A DNA stretch of 21,072 bases from a virus: the IMG/VR virus record IMGVR_UViG_3300017763_000257, positions 1-21,072 of that record. One strand, given 5' to 3'. Shown here one piece after another: positions 1 to 6,278 of the stretch (within the stretch, counting starts at the first letter, position 1; every line of letters starts with the position of its first letter). Below the pieces are notes generated by a model. That model had not been told where the DNA came from, searched no databases, and was given only the letters and a program-made list of their open reading frames with translations. Made by a program: the position numbers and the translations under genes.

Positions 1-89
1 GCGGGGGGCGCGTGCCGCCGGTGTGGCCGCGGCGGGCCTGGCGGCGCTCTGCTGTTGGGGGGGGGGCGGGGGGGGGGGGGGGGGGGGGG
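1..89. other. A-free, poly-G contig edge, probable sequencing artefact
   Basis: Bases 57-66 are ten G, base 67 is C and bases 68-89 are 22 G. No A occurs anywhere in 1-89 (the first A is at 104). The composition of bases 1-56 (G/C-rich with few T) also differs from the Thr-codon repeat that follows. Poly-G with loss of A is what degrading reads from two-colour Illumina chemistry look like at a contig end. A genuine poly-Pro tract cannot be excluded from this sequence alone. Confidence 0.6.
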
Positions 90-949
90 TTCGTCGTCGT
101 CGGAGGGATCGTTGTCGTGGGGGGCAGCGAGGTTGTCGTCGTAGGCGGCAGGGTCGTTGTCGTACTCGTAGTAGTGGACGTTGACGTAGAGGTTGTCGGC
201 GGGATCGTCGTCGTCGGCGGTAATGACGTAGTGGTCGTGGTGGGCGGCACCGTCGTGGTTGTTGGCGGAACCGTCGTCGTTGTCGTCGTCGTTGTCGGCG
301 GCAGCGAAGTCGTTGTGGAAGTTGTAGTGGTTGGGGGAACCGGGACCGTCGTAGTCGTCGTGGTTGTCGTCGTAGTGGTAGATGGCGGAGCCTCCGTCGT
401 CGTGGTCACCGGGACCGTTGTCGTCGTCGTCGTTGTTGTGGGAGCAACCGTAGTCGTCGTTGTAGTCGTCGTCGTAGTAGTCGATGTCGTCGTAGTCGAG
501 GTCGTCGTGGTGGTCGCTGGAGGGGAGTATCCCTCGGTTGACCAGCTAACGGTTCCTGAGCCTTCTGGAATAACCTCTCCAGATTGCTCTTGGTACGTTC
601 GGAATCTGAGTACATAGTCACCAGCAGGCGGCGTCAGATGCAGCTTCGACCCGTAGCAGTTGTCTTGGTCGTTGTGGTTACCGTCGTCATCGTCGGCAAC
701 GATATTGCCGTCGGTGTCCAATAACCTCAGCCACGGGTCAATCGTGGTCGCAAAATCTAAAGGGCACGCCACATTCGAATTGAACGTGACATGCAGCAAC
801 GTCTCGCCATCAAGAGTCAGGGCGTGGTCGTAATAAGTTTGGTCGGGTCCAAGGGCGACGCTCGTCAAAGCCTGCGCCGCTGGCGCAAACCACGCTGTAA
901 TGTAGAAAAACACCAACAGGGCTTTGCTGGTCCGCCGCCAGGCCCGCAC
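1..949 (-). CDS. Secreted PPC-like domain protein with long Thr-rich stalk (C-terminus off window)
   Basis: Reading leftwards from a GTG at 949-947, the frame stays open to the window edge (316 codons); an in-frame TAA lies three codons upstream, so this is the first possible start, although no convincing Shine-Dalgarno is seen. Residues 1-27 form a classic signal peptide: basic n-region (RAWRRTSK), hydrophobic core (ALLVFFYITAW) and a cleavage site after AQA. Residues about 28-140 resemble a bacterial pre-peptidase C-terminal (PPC-like) beta-sandwich: DPWLRLLDTDG, an Asp-rich loop (ADDDDGN), then LTPPAGDYVLRF. From residue 146 the protein is almost entirely Thr with Pro, Ser and Val for about 140 residues, then poly-Pro. 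Thr/Pro stalks of this kind are common on exported actinobacterial proteins. The product is predicted to be exported from the infected cell; function unknown. The last ~30 codons (bases 1-89) are unreliable because of homopolymers. It could also be a host gene if the contig is chimeric. Confidence 0.8.
   Translation of the reverse strand, partial: MRAWRRTSKALLVFFYITAWFAPAAQALTSVALGPDQTYYDHALTLDGETLLHVTFNSNVACPLDFATTIDPWLRLLDTDGNIVADDDDGNHNDQDNCYGSKLHLTPPAGDYVLRFRTYQEQSGEVIPEGSGTVSWSTEGYSPPATTTTTSTTTTSTTTTTTTTTTTVAPTTTTTTTTVPVTTTTEAPPSTTTTTTTTTTTVPVPPTTTTSTTTSLPPTTTTTTTTVPPTTTTVPPTTTTTSLPPTTTIPPTTSTSTSTTTSTTTTLPPTTTTSLPPTTTIPPTTTNPPPPPPPAPPPTAERRQARRGHTGGTRPP
90..514 (-). repeat. Thr-codon low-complexity tract (stalk of the secreted protein)
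   Basis: About 425 bases made almost only of ACG/ACA/ACC/ACT codons on the minus strand (read as GTCGTCGT on the plus strand), broken by short VPPT, SLPPT and PVT motifs. The tract encodes a mucin-like, extended Thr-rich linker. The reverse strand reads as poly-Val/Gly, which is only its shadow. Such triplet-rich DNA is prone to slippage and to assembly collapse, so its length should be treated as approximate. Confidence 0.9.
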
Positions 950-967
950 GGAGGGACTTTACCAGAC

Positions 968-1402
968 ATGGGAAAAGCGAAACAGAAGGGCACCGCCGGC
1001 GAGAACGAAATCCTCGAGCTGCTACAGCAGGCAGGGTTTACTGACGCTCACCGCACCGAAGCGTCACGAGAATCGCACGACATCTGGTGCGGCCCGTTCA
1101 CCGTCGAAGTCAAGTTCCGTAAAGCGTGGGCGCTGTTCGACTGGATACCCAAACTTCGCAAGGTTGCAGGCGACGAGCCGTGGGTGCTGTTCGCGATCCA
1201 CGGCGACCGCCGCACCGAGAAAGGCCGACACGTCGGACGGGTAGCAGTACTGGACGCAGACTTTGCAGCCGAACTTATGCAGGTCTGGTGTGATACCGTT
1301 TCATCCCGTGGACGCAGCGACCGGGCTACTAACAATACTGACGGTCTTGCTCGTCCCTTGGATGGCGTGGTGCTCAAAGCAGTTGCTGCAAATCCAAATT
1401 AG
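968..1402 (+). CDS. Predicted PD-(D/E)XK nuclease, Holliday-junction-resolvase-like
   Basis: The 144-residue product starts at ATG 968; a GGAGGG at 950-955 sits 12 bases upstream, rather far for a Shine-Dalgarno, but no other in-frame start is plausible. Residues 8-19 (KG..GENEILELL) match the N-terminal helix with a conserved acid (E12/E14), D38 lies in SHDIW, and E47 and K49 form the E-x-K of a PD-(D/E)XK active site (TVEVKF). This layout is that of small archaeal-type Holliday junction resolvases and related phage nucleases. It would cut branched replication or recombination intermediates, helping resolve DNA before packaging; the exact substrate is inferred. After about residue 110 the protein looks unstructured, and that part overlaps the next gene. 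It lies on the opposite strand to almost everything else in the window and starts 18 bases from the divergent secreted-protein gene. Confidence 0.75.
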   Translation: MGKAKQKGTAGENEILELLQQAGFTDAHRTEASRESHDIWCGPFTVEVKFRKAWALFDWIPKLRKVAGDEPWVLFAIHGDRRTEKGRHVGRVAVLDADFAAELMQVWCDTVSSRGRSDRATNNTDGLARPLDGVVLKAVAANPN

Positions 1403-1490
1403 GCTTGCTCGAGGCGAAGAGAACTTTGATCGGGTTCGGGACACGCTGACCGATCACGAAGCCAGGTTGCGAGCGTTAGAAGCGCGTTAG
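1290..1490 (+). CDS. Small single-TM protein with C-terminal coiled coil (holin/spanin-like size)
   Basis: This is a 66-residue product if translation starts at GTG 1290 (AGG at 1281-1283 in front). The frame is also open upstream to a TTG at 1263, and GTG 1308 is an alternative start. Residues about 8-27 are a strongly hydrophobic segment (AATGLLTILTVLLVPWMAW). Residues 35-66 are charged and helical with a heptad-like pattern (RGEENFDRVRDTLTDHEARL). One N-terminal membrane segment followed by a short coiled coil is common among small phage lysis-associated or membrane proteins, but no family was recognised and there is no endolysin in the window. Its start lies within the 3' part of the nuclease gene in another frame, so the two are probably translationally linked. 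Its TAG (1488-1490) overlaps the end of the convergent exonuclease gene. Confidence 0.6.
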   Translation: MIPFHPVDAATGLLTILTVLLVPWMAWCSKQLLQIQIRLARGEENFDRVRDTLTDHEARLRALEAR

Positions 1491-2221
1491 ACATAAGTAG
1501 GTCGAGCAGTAGGCTCAGCCACCCGAGACTTGACCCAAGTACCGCAAGCCATGCACTGAAACCTGCGGTAAGTCATTGTCTTCGTAGCACGCACACCGTT
1601 CGATACAAGCGGTCCGCCGCCACACTGCGGGCACGCATCCGGCTTGTTCATCGCCAACGCCACGTTGGGATGGTTCGGAATCCAAGGGAGGAGTTTGTCG
1701 TACAATTCCTCGGTCAACCGCACGTCTTGAATGTTGTACTTCTTCATCAACGCCCAAGCCTTGTCGTCGGCCATCATGCAGTCACGCCACAAATCAAAGC
1801 CCGTATGCGGCGTCTTTTTGCCGATACCCAACGCCTCGGAAACGTGGGTGAGCTTGTTGGACGGGAACCGGAACTGTGACCGCACTGTCTTCAGCAAGTC
1901 AATGTCAACGTGCGGGGCAGCAGGCGGCAGATCAGCCAGCAGAAACTCACGCTGGAGATGCTTTACGTCGAACGCTTTGCCGTTGTAATGGATCAGGGCG
2001 TCGGCTGAGGACAGTAGCGCGTGTGCTGCTGCGACCATTGCGTCGTGGCCGTCGTGATGATCCGAATAGAACATCACCTTCTTGGAACCGTGCCACTTCG
2101 CAGCAAAGCAGATGACCGAACCGGTCTTCTCGATCTGGTTTAGACCAATGTTCTGGTTCCACAACCCCCAGATGTAACCAAGGTTCGGACTTGTTTCGAT
2201 GTCGATTACGAGTTTCTTCAT
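1487..2221 (-). CDS. DnaQ/DEDD-type 3'-5' exonuclease with C-terminal zinc ribbon
   Basis: This 244-residue protein has an RNase H-like exonuclease fold. The three Exo motifs are visible: VIDIET (D7, E9), HYNGKAFDVKHL (N80, D85) and KYNIQDVRLTEELYDKL (Y162, D166), the Y-x3-D form of the third motif. Residues 197-226 add a zinc ribbon, CPQC...CMAC (C197, C200, C223, C226), likely for DNA binding. No polymerase domain follows, so it is a stand-alone nuclease for replication, proofreading or host DNA breakdown. The ATG at 2221 is chosen because GGGAGG at 2230-2235 lies exactly 8 bases upstream; a GTG two codons earlier (2227) would sit only 2-3 bases from that site. It is the last gene of the long leftward series and overlaps the convergent plus-strand gene by four bases at its stop. 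Confidence 0.85.
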   Translation of the reverse strand: MKKLVIDIETSPNLGYIWGLWNQNIGLNQIEKTGSVICFAAKWHGSKKVMFYSDHHDGHDAMVAAAHALLSSADALIHYNGKAFDVKHLQREFLLADLPPAAPHVDIDLLKTVRSQFRFPSNKLTHVSEALGIGKKTPHTGFDLWRDCMMADDKAWALMKKYNIQDVRLTEELYDKLLPWIPNHPNVALAMNKPDACPQCGGGPLVSNGVRATKTMTYRRFQCMACGTWVKSRVAEPTARPTYV

Positions 2222-2229
2222 ATCCACAA

Positions 2230-2235
2230 CCTCCC
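2230..2235 (-). promoter_or_regulatory. Shine-Dalgarno that fixes the exonuclease start
   Basis: GGGAGG on the minus strand, 8 bases before ATG 2221. A GTG at 2227 is almost adjacent to this site, so the shorter 244-residue protein is preferred over the 246-residue reading. Confidence 0.75.
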
Positions 2236-2254
2236 TGTCGTGTTGTGCATAACT

Positions 2255-4108
2255 CTACGGCACAGTCAAGATGCGCAGCGTCATGGTGCCTTCCCACCAG
2301 TCGCCATCAGCCGATAAATGCTCTGGAGACATCGACATCTGATCAATCACTACCGTGTCAGATCGCGACCCTTCCTGATACGTCACAACCCGTTTAGCGA
2401 CCATCAACGCACGCAAAGCGTCATACTCGCCCTGCGGATCCTGCTGCACCGCAGCACCCATACCCCTTGAGGACGCCACACGCTTCTTCATCACAACCGG
2501 CAACACGATCTCGTCAATACGAGTCGGAGCCGGGAACGCCAACAACTGCCACGACTCAAGGTTCGGGCCAGCGGTCGTAGACGACGAGTCGCGCTCCAAC
2601 GTGAACTTGACCGTGTACTTGTCCGACAGGGTGTAGTCAACCGTCTTCGGTGCCCGGTCAGTCAACGTCAACACGCTCAGGTCAATGCCGGTGTCGGGCG
2701 TGAACGTGACCTTGATGGTGCCTTGTACCGGGGTAGCAACACCGTTGTACACAAGGTCGGCGTCGTCGTACGTTTCGCCTGCTTGCTCGTAAGACTGGCT
2801 GCCGGTAACAGCCAACGTAGGCGAGGCACGCACCTCAACCTGTCGCAGCGACTTGTCGAACTGGCTGTTCCAACGCACGTCGCCAACCGTCAACGTGCCA
2901 GACGCAACCCGATCGCCTGACGCAGCGTGACCCTGCACGCCGTTCGCAACATCCACAAAGAACGTCTCGCCATCAACACGAGCAACCCACGTCACGTTCC
3001 CAGGCGTCGAACCAGTCGACACCACATCGGTTGCCCACGCTGGCACCAGAGTGTCAGTAAACACCGACAGGTCAGCCCGGTACACCTGGCCGTTGCTTGT
3101 GCCGAACCACACGAACCGGTCGTCGGTAGCCAACGAGTAGGCAGCGCCACCGTTATCAATAACGGGTCCATAGGTAACGCTTGCGTCTTGGTTCATTGCA
3201 GCGACACGCAAACCCTTGCTAGTTGCAACGATGAGCAGCCCGCCGTATGACGTGATGGCGTTGACTGTTTCGCCTCGAGGCAGATCAGCGACCTGCTGCG
3301 GGCTTGTGATCGCCCCGTCAGACCCGGCAGCAAGGAAGTACAGCGAGCCGGTGTCGTTGCTGTTAGCGGCTGCGTACAGGCCGACAGGGCCGACGCACAC
3401 GTCTTGCCAGACGCTGCCGTGGGTCAGCGAGAACGTGGCAGATCCCAACACAGAGCCGTTAGCTGCGAGCTCCTCGATTGTGTTGGCGTCTAACTCAATT
3501 AGTCTGCCGCCGACGTACCGGAGTTTGTCTGGCTCGGACGACCCCAGCGACGACGGCTGCGTAGTTGAGCCGATGCCAGTCTTTGCCAGATGACGTGCTG
3601 ACCCGTACGCAATGAAGATTGACGTGCCGTCAGACGTGAAATCCGTGATGGTTTCTGGCGTACCTAACGCTGTGACGGTACTCCAAGTAGGCGACGCCGT
3701 GTCAAAGTTGGTTGCGTAATACAGGTTGGTGCCCGAAGCGACGTACATGTAGTCCGTGCTGCCGCTCGTAAACACCTTCATAATCACGTCGTTGCCAGTG
3801 TTGCCCTTGTCCTCACAGATAGGCAGCAGCGACACCTGGCCCTTCGTCCACGGGTCAATGCCCGACGACGTGTAGAACCGGCGACGATCCGAGTCATCGT
3901 TATCAAAGTATTCTTGACCGGCACCGTACGACCAGTCAGTCTGCGACCGCACCCAAAACTGGGTGTTTAGGCGCTGCTCGCCCGCCTCGCTTGACGTGTC
4001 TCGCTGCTCGCGCAAAGTCGGCACAGTCGTGCGACTGTACCCTTCCGTCTCAATCAAATACGACCGGCCGTCAATCGTGACAGGCAGACGCTCCGCAGCG
4101 TGCGCCAT
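2255..4108 (-). CDS. Tail protein with beta-propeller-like repeats (nozzle/hub candidate)
   Basis: This 617-residue protein contains blade-like repeats of alternating beta strands and Gly/Asp turns from about residue 80 to 390, for example DYMYVASGTNLYYATNF, LRYVGGRLIELDAN, NAITSYGGLLIVATSKGLRV and YSLATDDRFVWFGTSNGQV. A separate beta-rich region (about 400-617) contains LPVVMKKRV and ends in TMTLRILTVP. Propeller-containing tail proteins located directly after a connector-like gene are typical of short-tailed phages, where a tubular/nozzle protein closes the tail and carries fibres. The start ATG at 4108 is two bases after the preceding gene's stop. No catalytic motif is seen. It could instead be a baseplate hub component in a long-tailed phage, but the rest of the window shows no tape-measure or tube genes to support that. 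Confidence 0.65.
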   Translation of the reverse strand: MAHAAERLPVTIDGRSYLIETEGYSRTTVPTLREQRDTSSEAGEQRLNTQFWVRSQTDWSYGAGQEYFDNDDSDRRRFYTSSGIDPWTKGQVSLLPICEDKGNTGNDVIMKVFTSGSTDYMYVASGTNLYYATNFDTASPTWSTVTALGTPETITDFTSDGTSIFIAYGSARHLAKTGIGSTTQPSSLGSSEPDKLRYVGGRLIELDANTIEELAANGSVLGSATFSLTHGSVWQDVCVGPVGLYAAANSNDTGSLYFLAAGSDGAITSPQQVADLPRGETVNAITSYGGLLIVATSKGLRVAAMNQDASVTYGPVIDNGGAAYSLATDDRFVWFGTSNGQVYRADLSVFTDTLVPAWATDVVSTGSTPGNVTWVARVDGETFFVDVANGVQGHAASGDRVASGTLTVGDVRWNSQFDKSLRQVEVRASPTLAVTGSQSYEQAGETYDDADLVYNGVATPVQGTIKVTFTPDTGIDLSVLTLTDRAPKTVDYTLSDKYTVKFTLERDSSSTTAGPNLESWQLLAFPAPTRIDEIVLPVVMKKRVASSRGMGAAVQQDPQGEYDALRALMVAKRVVTYQEGSRSDTVVIDQMSMSPEHLSADGDWWEGTMTLRILTVP

Positions 4109-4110
4109 CG

Positions 4111-5049
4111 CTACACCCCTCGGTAGATCGAAGTCTGAGTCCTACCGCCCGAACGGGTCCACGTTGCCGGGTACTGACTGTACAGGCGGGTCGTTTCAGC
4201 GTTGATCCGGTCAAGCCGTAGCGCCCGAAGGTCACGCATCGACGCCGACACGGCACCAGACACAACCTCTTCAGCCGAACGCGACGATCCCTGCTCATCA
4301 AGGAACTCGCGTCGGATCGGGCGAGACGACATCATCCGCAGCGCAGCACCCAACGCCGGCAGATCGTACGCCTCAGGGTGCAGGCCGGTCGTGGACAAAG
4401 CTGTGGTGCCGTCGGTAAAGGTGCTAAACCCGCACTTGTACAGGACACGCACCGTCTGCCCAGGCCACGCATCCGAGTGCAGAATCAAGCCGTAGCCCGA
4501 TGCGAACGACGACGTGTTGCGGTCGCGACGCAACGCATACTCAGTGATTGCAGGCTCTGACGCCTCCGACCCAGGGTCCGAGTAGGTGACTTGGTAGATC
4601 GACAGGATGTCGTCGGTGACGCCGGTTAGGTCGTAGCCGTCCTGTGCTGCGTTGAACGTGACCTCAACGTTCTTGATCTGGAACAGGCCGTGCTGCGGCG
4701 ACGACAGGTCACGCAGCTCGTGGTTAAGCGCGTCGAGGATCTGATAGGCAGGGAACTTCGGGTTTACGGTGACGAGGTCGCCGTCAGAGTGTGCCGCAGC
4801 CTCCGACCCCTTGTAACCCCGCTTCACCGTTGCCAAACCAGCGCCCGACACCGAGAACACATACATAAGCTCTGTGCCGATCTCAATCGTTGCGCCGGCA
4901 ACCACACCAGGCACAATCGCAGACGGCAACGCAAAGCTCACCGACGTGCTGGACGCATCCAACGCACCAGCAAGCGTCGCCTGTTCCTCTACATAGTCGG
5001 TGAGAAGCAGGTCACGCGTCTCGTCAATCCAAGTCTGAGCAGTCATCAT
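4111..5049 (-). CDS. Connector/adaptor-like tail protein
   Basis: The 312-residue protein begins with a short helix (TWIDETRDLLLTDYV), then a small beta domain at about residues 22-95 (ATLAGALDASSTSVSF, TIEIGTELMYVFSV, TVKRGYKGSEAAAHSDGDLV). That domain is common in phage structural proteins and resembles modules found near head-tail joining and tail-tube genes. It is followed by FPAYQILDALNHELRDL, a helix of the type seen in adaptor proteins, a central beta domain, and an Arg-rich helical C-terminus. Its position next to the propeller-like tail protein suggests the head-proximal ring of the tail (tubular A-like role); this is inference. The start is ATG 5049 or the adjacent ATG 5046; either overlaps or abuts the FmdB-type gene stop, indicating coupled translation. 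Confidence 0.6.
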   Translation of the reverse strand: MMTAQTWIDETRDLLLTDYVEEQATLAGALDASSTSVSFALPSAIVPGVVAGATIEIGTELMYVFSVSGAGLATVKRGYKGSEAAAHSDGDLVTVNPKFPAYQILDALNHELRDLSSPQHGLFQIKNVEVTFNAAQDGYDLTGVTDDILSIYQVTYSDPGSEASEPAITEYALRRDRNTSSFASGYGLILHSDAWPGQTVRVLYKCGFSTFTDGTTALSTTGLHPEAYDLPALGAALRMMSSRPIRREFLDEQGSSRSAEEVVSGAVSASMRDLRALRLDRINAETTRLYSQYPATWTRSGGRTQTSIYRGV

Positions 5050-5438
5050 TCACCCAACGCATCCCGCACAAGTCCCATGCCACGCTTCCGACCGGTAGCG
5101 GTCGAAAACGTCTTGCCAGAGTTTACCTCATGCTTTTCTTCCGCTTTGGCCTCGAGCCGTGCGGCACCGTTAATTGATGGTGGCTGCACACCGTCTTTAC
5201 GTAGACGCTTGTATGCGTCCATGTCAGCCACCTTCTCCTTCTCAGCCTGTTTTGTTGCCTCAAGGTCGATGATGTTGTTGCGTGACGGGACTGCTGACGG
5301 CGACACATACGGCATGCCCAGCATGCGACCCATCACCGCACCGCACTCCAAGCAGTGCATGTCAGGATCGTCTTTGAATCCATGCACCGTTTCTTCAACA
5401 GCACCACACACTTTGCAGCGGTAGTCGTACCTTGGCAT
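5046..5438 (-). CDS. FmdB-type zinc-ribbon protein
   Basis: This 130-residue protein opens with the characteristic FmdB-family N-terminus MPRYDYRCKVCG, with C8-x2-C11 and C29-x2-C32 (HCLECG) forming one zinc ribbon, as in the short FmdB proteins of bacteria and many phages. Beyond residue about 45 it is charged and helical (EATKQAEKEKVADMDAYKRL), then flexible and basic (TGRKRGMGLVRDAL). The family's biochemical role is poorly defined; nucleic-acid or protein binding is assumed. The gene overlaps its neighbours on both sides (TAATG with the repeat protein upstream, ATGA with the connector-like gene downstream), so it is made together with tail proteins and may act in assembly rather than in transcription. 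Family assignment is firm, role is not. Confidence 0.85.
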   Translation of the reverse strand: MPRYDYRCKVCGAVEETVHGFKDDPDMHCLECGAVMGRMLGMPYVSPSAVPSRNNIIDLEATKQAEKEKVADMDAYKRLRKDGVQPPSINGAARLEAKAEEKHEVNSGKTFSTATGRKRGMGLVRDALGE

Positions 5439-6274
5439 TAGCGAACCTCCACGGTAAACCCAGCGCCAACCAGCGCATCCAATTCTTGTGATGTTAGATC
5501 AGTCGGTGATTCGTGCCCACCTAACAACGTGCGACTAATCGACGTAGGGTCGCCTGGCTGACGGGTCGTAACTGCACCGCTAGTCAGAATGAACACGTTG
5601 CGGCCACGAGGGCCTGGAGTGCGGAACCGTGCCAGACGGCGAGCAGGGTCGTTGGTGTGGTACGGCACCACGTCAATCTGCGGCAGAATGTTCTCGGTAG
5701 TTGGCACATAACGCATCGAGATGTCCAGCGACGGGACCGTGCTTGAGCCGTTGATCTGTGACGGCGCAACCGACACGCCCGTACCTTCGGTAACTGCCGA
5801 GTCAGGGACTGTTACAGTCGCAGCAACAGCCGCAGGTGTAACCGTAACACCAGTGCCTTCGGTGACGGTCGGGTCTGGAATGAGTCCAGAAACGGACACG
5901 GTAGCAACGTTGACTGTGACACCCGTGCCCTCGGTGACGGTGACTGCGGGTAGTGCTGTTGTGCCTGTAACCGTGCTGGCCTGAACCGTGATAACAATTT
6001 CGACGGTGACAGCCGGTGTAGTTGCTGCTGTAGCAATAACACCAGGGGTAACGGTGACGCCTGTGCCTTCACCAACGGTAACAGCCGGGACGCTCGAGCT
6101 CGTTGCAATGACCGCCGGCGTAACGGTGACGCCTGCGCCTTCGGTGACGGTAACTGCGGGTGCTGTTGAGGTGCCTGCGATGACGGCAGGGGTGACGGTG
6201 ACGTTGACTACGACTGTGCCGTCGTACCTGAGTAGGTCTTGACGGTAGTCGTTGGATGACCGGTATGCGGTCAT
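5438..6274 (-). CDS. Beta-repeat structural protein with phage fibre-type C-terminal domain
   Basis: The 278-residue protein has a short N-terminus (about 25 residues, including RQDLLRYDG), seven tandem repeats of about 24 residues (residues about 26-186; core TVTPAVIA-x5-PAVTV-EGTG), and a C-terminal domain of about 90 residues. The C-terminal part (RRLARFRTPGPRGRNVFILT ... LLGGHESPTDLTSQELDALV ... AGFTVEV) resembles the terminal domain of many actinophage small tail/head-fibre proteins. The Val/Thr-rich repeats predict an extended beta structure. Role: probably a virion surface or tail-decorating protein; no enzymatic motif is visible. It starts four bases after the S74 fibre stop and its TAA overlaps the FmdB start. 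Confidence 0.65.
   Translation of the reverse strand: MTAYRSSNDYRQDLLRYDGTVVVNVTVTPAVIAGTSTAPAVTVTEGAGVTVTPAVIATSSSVPAVTVGEGTGVTVTPGVIATAATTPAVTVEIVITVQASTVTGTTALPAVTVTEGTGVTVNVATVSVSGLIPDPTVTEGTGVTVTPAAVAATVTVPDSAVTEGTGVSVAPSQINGSSTVPSLDISMRYVPTTENILPQIDVVPYHTNDPARRLARFRTPGPRGRNVFILTSGAVTTRQPGDPTSISRTLLGGHESPTDLTSQELDALVGAGFTVEVR
5715..6197 (-). repeat. Seven tandem ~72-base coding repeats
   Basis: The units read VTVTPAVIAGTSTAPAVTV, VTVTPAVIATSSSVPAVTV, VTVTPGVIATAATTPAVTV, ITVQASTVTGTTALPAVTV, VTVNVATVSVSGLIPDPTV, VTVTPAAVAATVTVPDSAV and VSVAPSQINGSSTVPSLDI, most followed by TEGTG or a variant. Unit spacing is 24 residues except the third, which is 22. The fourth and fifth units have drifted most. 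Boundaries are approximate to a few bases. Confidence 0.8.
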
Positions 6275-6278
6275 AGGG

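Noticed and set aside
12-617. Plus-strand open frame rich in Val and Gly over the left edge
   Set aside because: It is the reverse reading of the Thr-codon tract; the minus strand has a signal peptide and a normal-looking domain, the plus strand has neither.
791-967. Extending the nuclease upstream to a start at 791
   Set aside because: The added 59 residues look random and would overlap most of the divergent secreted protein's N-terminus; ATG 968 precedes the conserved nuclease residues.
2225-2227. GTG start for the exonuclease
   Set aside because: Too close to the Shine-Dalgarno at 2230-2235; ATG 2221 has ideal spacing.
4690-5424. Plus-strand frame of 244 codons opposite the connector-like and FmdB-type genes
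   Set aside because: Cys/Arg/Ser-rich composition without domain features; crosses the junction of two genes supported by overlaps and motifs.
5715-6197. Regular repeats considered as a CRISPR array
   Set aside because: The repeats are contiguous, degenerate and in frame with a protein; there are no spacers.
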